This document shows, piece after piece, positions 1 through 8,794 of a stretch of 64,000 nucleotides of DNA. This DNA is from Nonlabens sp. Ci31. Lineage in GTDB: Bacteria > Bacteroidota > Bacteroidia > Flavobacteriales > Flavobacteriaceae. The stretch spans positions 1,364,001-1,428,000 of the forward strand of contig NZ_CP043633.1 in NCBI RefSeq assembly GCF_012974865.1, given 5' to 3'. The notes under the pieces were generated by a model that was given only the letters and a program-made list of their open reading frames with translations, did no database searches and had not been told where the DNA came from. Made by a program: the position numbers and the translations under genes. The stretch's first letter is position 1, and every line of letters starts with the position of its first letter.

Positions 1-692
1 AGCAAGAAATTAAAAAACGCACTCGCAACCTATTAATCGGTATCGCAGTAGGTGTTGTTGCTTTGGGAATTGCGGCTGGAATCTGGGGCTACCTATCAGG
101 ATTTGATAATGTAAAAGACAAGGTTTTTGGGAATTCTCAAAGAGCACTTACAGAGCAAACATGGTTGACTAGTGAATACGGGATGCCGCCTGTTCAATTG
201 AATTCACCAGATATTTTGGTACGTCAAGACACTACCGTTTTAAGTGATCAATTCTCTGTTATTGCCGCCACAGTAGATCAATTTGCGTCTGGAGAACTCT
301 CTGATGATTTTTATATAGGTGTGATCACATTTACTTTAAAGGGTCAAGGTCCTAAAGAAGAAAGTCAATTATCTAAAGAAATGGCACACGATAATATGAT
401 TCAAATGCTTGATGGAATGGGAGCTACTGATATTTTAATGCTCGATGATGACGTAGAAATTAATGGTATAAATGGAGTTTCGCTAGAAGGTACTTATAAT
501 CTAGATGGTGAGGATTATGAATATGAAATTCTCATGATGCTCAATAAAGTAGGAATAGATCAAATAATTATCAGTAATAAAAAGGACGATGAAGAAGATT
601 CTGATCGCGAATTCGGAAGAATTTTGAGAGAACGGGTAAGAAGTTCTATTGTATTTCCATCTTTTGATGATGGTAAAAAGAAGAAAGAATAA
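1..692 (+). CDS. Membrane-anchored protein of unknown function, 5' end outside window
   Basis: The frame is open from base 3, so the gene starts before the window; a TTG at 63 is only an internal codon. The visible N-terminal part is basic (KKRTRN) followed by a hydrophobic stretch (LLIGIAVGVVALGIAAGIW), that is, one membrane anchor. The remaining roughly 190 residues are acidic and soluble, with no motif I recognise, and end in a lysine-rich tail (DDGKKKKE). Its TAA overlaps the batA ATG by one base, so the two are probably translationally coupled. Position directly before batA suggests it belongs to the MoxR-DUF58-Bat operon, where an unnamed membrane protein often sits in Flavobacteriia. 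Its function is not known to me. Confidence 0.75.
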   Translation, partial: QEIKKRTRNLLIGIAVGVVALGIAAGIWGYLSGFDNVKDKVFGNSQRALTEQTWLTSEYGMPPVQLNSPDILVRQDTTVLSDQFSVIAATVDQFASGELSDDFYIGVITFTLKGQGPKEESQLSKEMAHDNMIQMLDGMGATDILMLDDDVEINGINGVSLEGTYNLDGEDYEYEILMMLNKVGIDQIIISNKKDDEEDSDREFGRILRERVRSSIVFPSFDDGKKKKE

Positions 693-1705
693 TGATGGAC
701 TGGTTTACAAATATCAAGTTTGCTTCACCAGAAATGTTTTGGTTGCTGCTGGCATTGCCTGTGGTGATCGCTTTTTACATCTGGACTTTTAATCAACAGA
801 ATGCGCAAATACAAGTTTCTTCTATTAAGGGGTTTCAAAATAAAGGATCTCTATTAGGAAAGTTGAGACCCTTACTTTTTGTATTTAGACTGCTGGCTTT
901 GGCTTTAATCATCACAGCTCTTGCAAGACCCCAAACAACTGACGTTACTACAAAAACAAAAACAACAAACGGTATAGACATCGTTCTTGCGGTAGATGTA
1001 AGTGCGAGTATGCTGGCACGAGACTTTAAACCTGATAGGCTAGAGGCCACTAAAGAAGTTGCCGCAGACTTCATTAATGGAAGACCTAACGACCGTATAG
1101 GAGTTGTTGTATATGCTGGAGAAAGCTATACAAAAACACCTATCACAACCGATGAAAAGATATCGCTTAAAGCCATAAAAGATATCAAATTTGACGGTGT
1201 TCTAGAAAATGGAACAGCCATAGGAATGGGACTTGCTACCGCAGTAAATAGACTGAAAGAAAGTGAAGCACTGAGTAAAGTGATTATTTTAATGACAGAT
1301 GGAGTGAACAACAGCGGTTTTCTCGATCCTAAAATAGCTAGTGAGTTAGCGGTAGAGTTTGGTATTAAAGTCTATACCATTGGAATAGGAACTAACGGCA
1401 ACGCATTGTCTCCATATGCTCAATTACCTGATGGCAGATTCCAGTTTAGAATGGCTCCCGTAGAAATTGATGAAGAGCTCATGAAACAAATCGCAGCTGA
1501 TACGGGTGGTAAATATTTTAGAGCAGATAATAATAAAAAGCTTAAAGAAATTTATGATGAGATTGATAAATTAGAAAAAACAGAGATCGAGCAATTTGAA
1601 TTCTATAACATTGAAGAAAAATACAGAGATCTTGTTTTGCTAGCTTTGATCTTTATCGGATTAGAAATGTTATTGCGATATACCATTTTCAAGACGGCGG
1701 CGTAG
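692..1705 (+). CDS. batA: BatA, von Willebrand factor A domain membrane protein
   Basis: A 337-aa membrane protein of the Bacteroides aerotolerance family. Two hydrophobic segments near the N-terminus (residues about 13-32 and 60-80) precede a VWA domain whose metal-binding MIDAS motif DVSAS is at about residues 102-106. Matching downstream parts are TGxA-type (NGTAIGMG) and MTDG. A final hydrophobic segment lies near residue 315-333. In this family the VWA domain faces the periplasm and is thought to act with BatB and the MoxR ATPase; the exact substrate is unknown. The start overlaps the previous stop; a second ATG follows immediately and could be the true start. It ends with TAG. Unlike the rest of the operon, it is separated from batB by 331 bp. 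Confidence 0.93.
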   Translation: MMDWFTNIKFASPEMFWLLLALPVVIAFYIWTFNQQNAQIQVSSIKGFQNKGSLLGKLRPLLFVFRLLALALIITALARPQTTDVTTKTKTTNGIDIVLAVDVSASMLARDFKPDRLEATKEVAADFINGRPNDRIGVVVYAGESYTKTPITTDEKISLKAIKDIKFDGVLENGTAIGMGLATAVNRLKESEALSKVIILMTDGVNNSGFLDPKIASELAVEFGIKVYTIGIGTNGNALSPYAQLPDGRFQFRMAPVEIDEELMKQIAADTGGKYFRADNNKKLKEIYDEIDKLEKTEIEQFEFYNIEEKYRDLVLLALIFIGLEMLLRYTIFKTAA

Positions 1706-1761
1706 AAAAAGTTATGAGTTCAGAGTTTTTTGAATGGTGAAATATAAGTTGACTATAGAGG

Positions 1762-1967
1762 ATGGAGAGGCAATTAGAAAGCTTTTAGGACAACCTCACA
1801 GGTTATAAGCTTGTAAATAACACAGATAAAGCATACTGGATTCCAGACAAATTTGGAACCAGCTATTAAGAATAAAAAGAATTTTGGGAAGCCAAATTTT
1901 CTGGAATGACAAATGGTGTGAAAAGAATCGCCTCAGTAAAAGTTCCTTCCCTTGAGGCGTTGCACTG
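1762..1967 (+). pseudogene. Decayed reading frame between batA and batB
   Basis: One frame from ATG 1762 to TGA 1965-1967 reads like protein (for example YKLVNNTDKAYWIPDKFGTSY with its last residue before the stop, then EFWEAKFSGMTNGVKRIASV) but carries in-frame stops at 1786 (TAG), 1867 (TAA) and 1873 (TAA). Keeping one frame across several stops suggests an old gene fragment rather than chance. I do not recognise the family. The batA-batB gap is normally very short, so this looks like inserted and eroded DNA inside the operon. Confidence is low because only about 68 codons are involved. Confidence 0.3.
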
Positions 1968-1981
1968 AGCTTGTGGAAGTG
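1963..1981. repeat. Dispersed flavobacterial repeat CACTGAGCTTGTSGAAGTG
   Basis: The sequence CACTGAGCTTGTGGAAGTG is the reverse complement, with small changes, of CACTTCGACAAGCTCATTGTG at about 11527 and 14261. It is a short repeat I know to be widespread in Bacteroidetes genomes. It sits at the 3' edge of the eroded DNA between batA and batB, and in the two other places within the duplicated leader of the toxin-like genes. Confidence 0.5.
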
Positions 1982-2036
1982 GTTGAAGAAAGTAGTGGCA
2001 AGCAGATAACTAATAACAGAAAACGAACAGTAGAAC

Positions 2037-3068
2037 GTGTATATACTAGAAGAAAAAATATATTTCTGGCTTTTGTGCCTTATCCCAGTGTTGATAGTTC
2101 TATTTATAGGACTTTCTTACTGGAGGTATCGCGCGCAAAAAAAATATACTACTAAGCAAATGCTGGATCATTTGATTCCAGACCGCTCTTGGTTCAAGCC
2201 TATTCTAAAATTAGTGACTGTTTGTGTGGGAATTGTATTTTTGGTTTTGGCGTTGGTCAACCTTAAAGCAGGCGAAAAAACAGAAACTGTAAATCGAGAA
2301 GGTGTGGATATTGTTTTTGCAGTAGATGTCTCAAAATCTATGCTGGCTGAAGATATCGCTCCTAACCGATTGGAAAAATCACAACGTTTAGTTACGGAGA
2401 TCATCAACAACTTAGCAAGTGATCGCATAGGACTAATTGCTTATGCCGGAAGCGCCGTGCCACAATTACCGATTACTACCGATTATGGAAGTGCAAAAAT
2501 GTTCTTGCAATCTTTGAATACCGAATTGATTTCCAGCCAAGGAACCGCTATTAACGAGGCGATACAGTTGGCAGAAAGTTATTATAGCGACGACACAGAA
2601 GCTGCAAAAATTTTAGTCATCATTAGCGATGGAGAAGACCATGAAGGAGAGAGTGTTGCCGTTGCTGAGGCAGCTGCTGAGAAAGGAATACGCATTATTA
2701 CCATAGGAGTAGGAACTGAAAAAGGAACCACGATTCCTATTAAAAGAAATGGAATAGTTAGAGAGTTTAAAAAAGATAGAGATGGGAAAACCGTTATCAC
2801 TAAGCTCAATGCCGAAACATTAAAAGAAATTTCTGAGGCTGGAAATGGTGTTTATATAGATGGTACGGTTACTGCAACGGTAATAGAACAATTGAAGGAG
2901 GAGCTTGCTGGAATAGATAAGGTGGCCTTTGAATCACAGCAATATGCCGATTTTGAATCGCAATTTCAGTGGTTTTTAGGTTTTGGATTGTTCTTTTTAT
3001 TCTTGGATGTATTTTATCTAGAGAAAAAAACTGTCTGGTTGAAGAAGTTGAATTTATTTAATGAGTAA
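2037..3068 (+). CDS. batB: BatB, von Willebrand factor A domain membrane protein
   Basis: A 343-aa paralogue of BatA. N-terminal hydrophobic segments (about residues 10-27 and 55-75) lead into a VWA domain with MIDAS motif DVSKS at residues 97-101, a TAI motif (SSQGTAINEA) and ISDGEDHEGES. A last hydrophobic segment (FLGFGLFFLFLDVFYL) is near the C-terminus. GTG at 2037 gives the usual N-terminus (MYILEEKIYFWLL) and no upstream ATG fits. BatA and BatB are thought to work together in the periplasm. It overlaps batC by 8 bp, so the two are coupled. The stretch before it (1706-2036) holds decayed sequence, so batB may need its own promoter or read-through from batA. Confidence 0.92.
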   Translation: MYILEEKIYFWLLCLIPVLIVLFIGLSYWRYRAQKKYTTKQMLDHLIPDRSWFKPILKLVTVCVGIVFLVLALVNLKAGEKTETVNREGVDIVFAVDVSKSMLAEDIAPNRLEKSQRLVTEIINNLASDRIGLIAYAGSAVPQLPITTDYGSAKMFLQSLNTELISSQGTAINEAIQLAESYYSDDTEAAKILVIISDGEDHEGESVAVAEAAAEKGIRIITIGVGTEKGTTIPIKRNGIVREFKKDRDGKTVITKLNAETLKEISEAGNGVYIDGTVTATVIEQLKEELAGIDKVAFESQQYADFESQFQWFLGFGLFFLFLDVFYLEKKTVWLKKLNLFNE

Positions 3069-3909
3069 GAAGATGATGAGAAAGATAGCAGTAGTTCTGG
3101 TGGTTATGGGTGGTAACGTTTTCGCGAAAGCGCAACAAACACCTACAACAAATCCAGTGTATGAAAATGCGATAGCAAAGGCTCAGGAATATGCTAATGA
3201 TGGTGATTTTAACCTTGCAGAAGCAGCCTATAAAAAAGCAAAAGCAGTAAACCCCCAGAGTACAGATGCAGCTTATAATCTAGGAAATTTATACTACGAC
3301 AATACAAAGAAGTACAACGCTTCTAGCAGTTATGTCGCAGCTGCTGAAACTGCTACAACCAAAGAAGAAAAACATAGAATTTTTCACAATCAGGGAAATC
3401 TATTACTGGAAAACAAAGAATATAAAAAGGCAGTAGAGGCTTATAAAAATGCGTTGAGAAATGATCCTACAGACGAAGAAACGCGATACAATCTAGCGCT
3501 TGCTAAAAAAGAAGAAGAAAAGCAAGGCGGCGGTGGCGGTGGCGGTGATGATGAAAAAGATAAGAAAGACGATAGCCAGAGCAAAGATCAGGACAATAAA
3601 GAAGGTGATAAAGACGAGAAGTCTGACGGTAAAAATGACGGTAAAGAAAACGAGAAAGAGGGCGACAAGAAAAAAGGTGATGGAGAAGGGGATAAAGATC
3701 AAGATGGGAAGCCTAAGGATGGAAAAGATGGCGATGGAGAGCCTAAACAACAAGACCAAAAGGCACCTCAACGCGTGGAAGGTAAAATGACCCCTCAACA
3801 AATAAGTCAGATACTAGAGGCAATGAGTAATGAGGAACAAAAAATTAGAGATAAAGTAAACGCAAAGAAAGCTCAAGGTCCTGTAAAAAAATCTGAAAAA
3901 GATTGGTAA
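3061..3909 (+). CDS. batC: BatC, TPR protein with charged linker
   Basis: A 282-aa periplasmic TPR protein. A signal peptide of about 25 residues ends in VFAKAQ, where FAKA is encoded by a copy of the iterated palindrome. TPR helices cover about residues 30-145 (AYKKAKAVNPQSTDAAYNLGN and a second unit ending EETRYNLALAK). Then comes a glycine run and about 80 residues very rich in K, D, E and G, ending in a conserved-looking helix (MTPQQISQILEAMSNEEQKI). In this family the TPR part is thought to scaffold the Bat complex. The start overlaps batB, and the stop TAATG overlaps the batD start. The low-complexity part creates long false reading frames on both strands. Confidence 0.9.
   Translation: MSKKMMRKIAVVLVVMGGNVFAKAQQTPTTNPVYENAIAKAQEYANDGDFNLAEAAYKKAKAVNPQSTDAAYNLGNLYYDNTKKYNASSSYVAAAETATTKEEKHRIFHNQGNLLLENKEYKKAVEAYKNALRNDPTDEETRYNLALAKKEEEKQGGGGGGGDDEKDKKDDSQSKDQDNKEGDKDEKSDGKNDGKENEKEGDKKKGDGEGDKDQDGKPKDGKDGDGEPKQQDQKAPQRVEGKMTPQQISQILEAMSNEEQKIRDKVNAKKAQGPVKKSEKDW
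3118..3131. repeat. Iterated palindrome copy 1 (variant)
   Basis: GTTTTCGCGAAAGC, one mismatch from the core GCTTTCGCGAAAGC. Inside batC, encoding FAKA at the end of the signal peptide. Confidence 0.8.
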
Positions 3910-5675
3910 TGAAGAATTTGATTTACATGGTATTTTTTTTGGTAAGCAGTTTAAGTCTCGCACAAGTAGACTTTACGGCTGAGGCCAGTCGTGATAAAAT
4001 TGCGATAAATGAACGTTTGCGTATTGAATTTAAAATGAATGTAGATGGAGATAATTTTACTCCTCCTAATTTTACTGGATTCCAAGTCGTTGCCGGGCCT
4101 AGTCAGTCAGTTTCACAAAGCTGGATCAATGGAAAAAGCAGCATGTCTAAGTCGTATACCTATGTGCTTAAGCCTAATAAGACAGGAAAACTCACCATAC
4201 AGCAAGCGGTCATGACTTATGACGAAAATGAATATAAAACCATACCACAAATCATCAATGTCACCGGTGCGGTAGAAACACCAAAGGGTCCAGATGACCA
4301 GTCCATTAGCGCAGATGACAGCATACATTTAGTCGCTGAAGTTTCTAATTCCAATCCTTATTTAAATGAAGCCATACGAGTGGTTTATAAAATTTATGTT
4401 TCTAACCAGACAGGTGTTACGGGGTGGAATGAATTAGACAGTCCCAAATACAGAGACTTCTGGTCACAAAATATTGATAATCGCAATAGACAAGTTCAAA
4501 ATGGAACCTATTTAGGAGAGCCATATCGATACTTGGTTTTAAGAGAAGCAGTATTGTATCCACAAAAAACAGGAAAGCTCGAAATTGAGCCGCTTACTTT
4601 AGATGTTCAAGTTCAAGTACCTACTAATAGAAGAGACTTTTTCGGAAGGCCTTATACTACAACTGTCAGTAAAACGGTTAGTGCCGGTAAACGCGAGATT
4701 ACTGTTAAGAATTTACCAGCAGTAGGTAGACCAGCAAGTTTTACTGGGGCAGTAGGCGATTTTGACTTCAAAGTAGAAATAGATCGTGCGCAACTCGATG
4801 CTGGAGAAAGTTTAACGGCTAGTATCAGTGTTTCTGGTTCTGGAAATCTAAAGTTAATGGAGCTTCCTAAATTAAAAGCTCCGCAAAGTCTTGAAGTTTA
4901 CGAACCAGAACGCAAGAACAATGTGACAACTAACATATACGGGATGCGTGGTAGTATTGCTGATAGTTACACAGTAGTGCCTCAATACGGTGGTAAGTAT
5001 GTGATTCCACCAGTAGAATTCTCTTATTTTGATCCTACAAAAGAGCAATATTTTATTAAGAATAGCGCTGAGATGTTGTTGATGGTAGATGGCGATGCGC
5101 CTACTACAGCAGGAGCAAATACAGTTGCTTCTTCTGGAAATGAAAAGAGAAACCTAATAGAGAATAACGCAGCCTTTGCCTTTATTAAAGCAGAAACCCA
5201 ATTAGAAAATCAAACCAAAACCTATTTTTTTAATACGGTAACTTATTGGTCGGTTTTGGGAGGAACATTTTTAATTTTACCACTAGTTTTATTAATAAGA
5301 GGGCAACAAGAAAAACGCGATTCAGACGTAGTAGGTAATAGAATCAGAACAGCTAATAAATTGAGCAAAAAGTACCTAAGTACTGCTAAGAAGAATTTAG
5401 GAAATCACGAGTTGTTTTACATTTCTTTGGAGAAATCTTTGCACAATTACCTCAAATCTAAACTGCGTATGCAAACTGCAGAAATGTCTAAAGATAAAGT
5501 TGCGGTTTTACTTGCAGAGCGAGGAGCGGTGGAGGGCGTTAGAAAGGAATTTATAGAGCTGCTAGCCAGCTGTGAATTTGCGAGGTTTACACCATCTTCT
5601 GAAACCAGTATGAAAGAAGATTATGAAAAAGCGGGTCGCGTTTTAAACGACATTGATAAACAGATAAAGAAGTAA
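3909..5675 (+). CDS. batD: BatD, oxygen-tolerance family membrane protein
   Basis: A 588-aa protein. Starting at ATG 3909, which overlaps the batC stop, it begins with a clean signal peptide (MKNLIYMVFFLVSSLSLAQ). A TTG two codons earlier is possible but less likely. The large extracytoplasmic part (to about residue 435) has repeated beta-rich modules with FTPPNF and KTGKLTI-type motifs typical of BatD. One membrane segment follows (TYWSVLGGTFLILPLVLLI), then a cytoplasmic tail of about 130 residues. BatD is present in all Bat operons, but its biochemical role is not established. It lies 1 bp from batE, in the same transcription unit. Confidence 0.92.
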   Translation: MKNLIYMVFFLVSSLSLAQVDFTAEASRDKIAINERLRIEFKMNVDGDNFTPPNFTGFQVVAGPSQSVSQSWINGKSSMSKSYTYVLKPNKTGKLTIQQAVMTYDENEYKTIPQIINVTGAVETPKGPDDQSISADDSIHLVAEVSNSNPYLNEAIRVVYKIYVSNQTGVTGWNELDSPKYRDFWSQNIDNRNRQVQNGTYLGEPYRYLVLREAVLYPQKTGKLEIEPLTLDVQVQVPTNRRDFFGRPYTTTVSKTVSAGKREITVKNLPAVGRPASFTGAVGDFDFKVEIDRAQLDAGESLTASISVSGSGNLKLMELPKLKAPQSLEVYEPERKNNVTTNIYGMRGSIADSYTVVPQYGGKYVIPPVEFSYFDPTKEQYFIKNSAEMLLMVDGDAPTTAGANTVASSGNEKRNLIENNAAFAFIKAETQLENQTKTYFFNTVTYWSVLGGTFLILPLVLLIRGQQEKRDSDVVGNRIRTANKLSKKYLSTAKKNLGNHELFYISLEKSLHNYLKSKLRMQTAEMSKDKVAVLLAERGAVEGVRKEFIELLASCEFARFTPSSETSMKEDYEKAGRVLNDIDKQIKK

Positions 5676-5676
5676 G

Positions 5677-6435
5677 ATGAAGAAGGCGTTGCACATAGTA
5701 TGTTTGCTTTTTGTTTTTATAGCTAATGCTCAAGATTCTTTTGAGTTGGCCGCTTTCGCGAAAGCAAACCAAGCATACACAGCCGAAAATTATGACTTGG
5801 CTATTGCCGGTTACGAGCAAATTTTAAAAACAGGAAAACACAGCGCTGAGGTATATTTCAACCTAGGGAATGCGTATTATAAAATTAACGCCGTAGGTCC
5901 AGCGATCTATAACTACGAAAAATCATTACAATTCGATTCAGAAAATATAGATGTCATCAACAATCTTAAATTTGCAAACCAAATGAAAATTGATGCTATA
6001 GAAGCTGCAAATTCGGAAAGTTTGAAGTCTGATTTATCTAGTTTTGTTACCTCCCTAAGTGTTGATGAATGGGCCTATTTTAGTATAGTGATCCTTTTGT
6101 TTACCATTTTAATGGCGGTACTTTATTTCTATGCTCAAACTGTGGGCAAAAAACGCCTGTTTTTTATAGTGACTTTTTTGGGTATTCTATTTTCAGCAAT
6201 TTCTATCGCAGCAGCATTTTATGTAAAGGACAGTTTAAAGGACCAACAATACGCGATCGTTTATACGGCAGAGTTTACCACAAGAGAAGAGCCTAAAGAA
6301 AAGTCGGCACCTAGTTTCACTCTACATGAAGGTACAAAAGTAGAAGTACTGGAAGAGTTTAATGAATGGGCGCTGGTGCTACTTTCAAATGGAAATAAAG
6401 CATGGATGCCGCTGGATAAGATCAAAAAATTATAA
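5677..6435 (+). CDS. batE: BatE, TPR and SH3-like protein
   Basis: A 252-aa protein closing the Bat operon. The order is a signal peptide (MKKALHIVCLLFVFIANAQ), TPR repeats (about residues 25-105, including YFNLGNAYYKINAVGPAIYNYEKSL), two membrane segments (about 132-150 and 160-182), and a C-terminal SH3-like domain (about 190-252; YTAEFTTREEPKEKS...FTLHEGTKVEVLEE). This domain order is typical of BatE. A palindrome copy encodes AAFAKAN just after the signal peptide. The role in the Bat complex is inferred from context only. Confidence 0.9.
   Translation: MKKALHIVCLLFVFIANAQDSFELAAFAKANQAYTAENYDLAIAGYEQILKTGKHSAEVYFNLGNAYYKINAVGPAIYNYEKSLQFDSENIDVINNLKFANQMKIDAIEAANSESLKSDLSSFVTSLSVDEWAYFSIVILLFTILMAVLYFYAQTVGKKRLFFIVTFLGILFSAISIAAAFYVKDSLKDQQYAIVYTAEFTTREEPKEKSAPSFTLHEGTKVEVLEEFNEWALVLLSNGNKAWMPLDKIKKL
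5752..5765. repeat. Iterated palindrome copy 2
   Basis: Exact GCTTTCGCGAAAGC inside batE, read as AFAKA. Confidence 0.9.
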
Positions 6436-6545
6436 CTTTTTTACTTCTTCGACCTATATATCCAGGAACCTTATTACTTTTAAGTGTCTAAATTTTAAGA
6501 AGTTTCACTTACTCGTTTTTTTAAAAGGTATCTAAATAGTAATCT

Positions 6546-8393
6546 ATGTTCAAGCATTTAAAAGGAGATTTATTTGGTGGTTTAACCGCTGGAGTTGTAG
6601 CCTTACCTTTAGCACTGGCTTTTGGAGTACAATCTGGTATGGGAGCAATCGCTGGATTATACGGAGCCATTTTTATAGGTTTTTTCGCATCTCTATTTGG
6701 CGGTACCAATACGCAAATTTCAGGTCCTACTGCACCAATGACGGCCGTAAGTATGGTGGTAATAGCTGGAATTGTACAAGTATACGAAGGCGATTTATCA
6801 AACGCACTACCAGCCATTCTCTCTGTATTCATTATGGCTGGAATTATGCAAGTCTCTTTAGGGATCCTAAAACTGGGAAAGTACATCAAATACATTCCTT
6901 ATCCTGTGGTGTCTGGATTTATGACAGGAATAGGCGTTATTATATTAATCACTCAATTGCTTCCTGCTATAGGGTACTACCCAGTAGAAGACGAGCAGTT
7001 TATTGAAAAATTCAGACCAGCTGCAGAGGAAGTTATACTAAAAAATATTCTTAAAGACGACGTTGATGATAACGTATTAGTTCTAAAAAACCTTAAAGTA
7101 ACAATTGAAAAGGCAAAAGAAATAACGCCAGATCAAATTCTTACGGCTTCCATAATACTAGCTAAAAAAGAAAGCAGCGGTGTCATAGGAGCTTTAAAAA
7201 CACTGCCTACTGGAATCCAAAAAATCAATTGGCTGGAATTAGGACTGACCTTGATCACCATCTTTATTATTTTTGGATTCAAACGCATTACGACTACTAT
7301 TCCCTCTACACTAGTCGCATTGCTAGGCGTTTCTATTGCCGTATATTTTATGGATATAGAGGTACGAACGATAGGAGAGATCCCTACAGATTTGCCGATT
7401 CCTAATTTTGAAATCATTACTGGATTTAATTTCACTGCTATCGTACCCTATGTTTTTACGGCATTGACCTTAGCATTTTTAGGTGCTATTGATTCTTTAC
7501 TGACAAGTGTTGTGGCAGATAACATGACAAAAACCAGACACAATCCCAATAAAGAACTCATTGGTCAGGGAATAGGAAACAGTATTGCTGCTATTTTTGG
7601 AGGGATTCCTGGTGCAGGTGCGACCATACGTACGGTAGTCAACATCAATTCTGGTGGAAAAACTAAGCTTTCTGGTATGATCGCCGCAGCAATGTTGTTA
7701 ATTATAGTGGTCGCTTTAGGTGGTTTTGCTGAGAATATACCTAGCGCAGTTCTTGCAGGAATCTTAATTACTGTAGGTATAGGTGTGATGGATTACAAAG
7801 GACTCAAAGTGCTAGGTTCTATTCCTAAAAGTGATGTAGTAGTCATGTTTGTGGTTTTACTGCTTACCGTCTTTTGGGATTTGGTTTACGCCGTTGGGAT
7901 AGGATTAGTCATCGCCAGTTTAATCTTCATGAAAAAGATGGGCGATTCTAATGACGTAAAATCCGGGATCAAAAGATTATCTGGTACCAAGTATATGGAT
8001 CACGCAGACTATTCTCGTATTCCTGTTAAATGGAGAGAAGAAATATTCATTAAAGAACTGAGCGGTTCTATTTTCTTTGGTTATACCAGTGATTTTCAAT
8101 CCATGTCTCGCGATATTCCTCCACGCGCCACTCATGCGATCATTCGTATGAAAAAGGTGCCGTTTATTGATCAGTCCGGATTGTTTGCTTTTGAAGATGT
8201 CCTGCAGAATTTGGTAGAAAAAGGAATTCAACCCTTGTTGATTGGGGTCCAAGAGCAACCATTATACCGATTAGAATCCATAGATATCATTCCAGACTTG
8301 GTAGGCAAAGAGCATATTTTTGAAAATTACGATGCTTGTCTGCAATGGATAACTGCAAATGTAGGTGATACGGTGCCGGCTGTAGAGAATTAA
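6546..8393 (+). CDS. SulP-family anion permease with STAS domain
   Basis: A 615-aa SLC26/SulP transporter. It starts with the family's typical opening (GDLFGGLTAGVVALPLALAF) and the NTQISGPTAPM loop in the substrate site. There are about a dozen membrane segments to residue 460, with the conserved GAGATIRTVVNINSGGKT stretch in the middle. A C-terminal cytoplasmic STAS domain covers about residues 495-605 (SGSIFFGY...FIDQSGLFAFEDVL). SulP proteins carry sulfate, bicarbonate or other anions, usually with sodium or protons; the substrate cannot be read from the sequence. An insert of about 60 charged residues (about 150-215) lies between membrane segments. It stands alone with its own upstream gap of 110 bp. 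Confidence 0.9.
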   Translation: MFKHLKGDLFGGLTAGVVALPLALAFGVQSGMGAIAGLYGAIFIGFFASLFGGTNTQISGPTAPMTAVSMVVIAGIVQVYEGDLSNALPAILSVFIMAGIMQVSLGILKLGKYIKYIPYPVVSGFMTGIGVIILITQLLPAIGYYPVEDEQFIEKFRPAAEEVILKNILKDDVDDNVLVLKNLKVTIEKAKEITPDQILTASIILAKKESSGVIGALKTLPTGIQKINWLELGLTLITIFIIFGFKRITTTIPSTLVALLGVSIAVYFMDIEVRTIGEIPTDLPIPNFEIITGFNFTAIVPYVFTALTLAFLGAIDSLLTSVVADNMTKTRHNPNKELIGQGIGNSIAAIFGGIPGAGATIRTVVNINSGGKTKLSGMIAAAMLLIIVVALGGFAENIPSAVLAGILITVGIGVMDYKGLKVLGSIPKSDVVVMFVVLLLTVFWDLVYAVGIGLVIASLIFMKKMGDSNDVKSGIKRLSGTKYMDHADYSRIPVKWREEIFIKELSGSIFFGYTSDFQSMSRDIPPRATHAIIRMKKVPFIDQSGLFAFEDVLQNLVEKGIQPLLIGVQEQPLYRLESIDIIPDLVGKEHIFENYDACLQWITANVGDTVPAVEN

Positions 8394-8794
8394 GATTTGG
8401 CAAATCTCGCTTTCGCGAAAGCGAATTCATCATCCATCACTTATACAGCAGTCTATTTATGAAAATAAAGTACAACCTTGCAAGTTGGTCATTTTCAACG
8501 CGTATAAAATAAGTATTTTGTTAAATTCGTTATTCACGCACAGTATCCATGGGGTATTCATAATTTTAATACCTTAAAAAAATGCTATCTTTGAAGTCCA
8601 AATATCGATGCGATTTTCATATTAAATCTCGTAGTTATAATTGGAATGATTTTTTGTCAAAGGAGACAGAAAATCCACTCATAATGTCGGTTAGGTTTTA
8701 ATTTTATATTGAAGTACTAGTGCTGAGCGCCGTCCAAGTATGGGCGAAAAAGAAAGGAATTTTATGCCAAAATTTTATACCAAAATTATTTAAT
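8394..8794. other. Intergenic region before gpsA
   Basis: About 400 bp without a convincing gene. It holds one palindrome copy (8409-8422) just after the SulP stop, which may help termination because it can form a hairpin on both strands. An upstream TTG/ATG extension of gpsA (from 8720) is open by chance but adds 25 residues not expected in the family. Confidence 0.6.
8409..8422. repeat. Iterated palindrome copy 3
   Basis: Exact GCTTTCGCGAAAGC; the symmetry extends outward to TCGC...GCGA. Intergenic, 15 bp after the SulP stop. Confidence 0.9.

Noticed and set aside
3493..3801. Long reading frames on both strands across the charged part of batC
   Set aside because: They are by-products of the AAG/GAT-rich low-complexity linker; their translations are almost only K/R/M or F/I/L, and batC is clearly the real gene.
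8720..8794. N-terminal extension of gpsA
   Set aside because: It places 25 extra residues before the Rossmann strand; MDQTKKIAVIGGGSW at 8795 fits the family.
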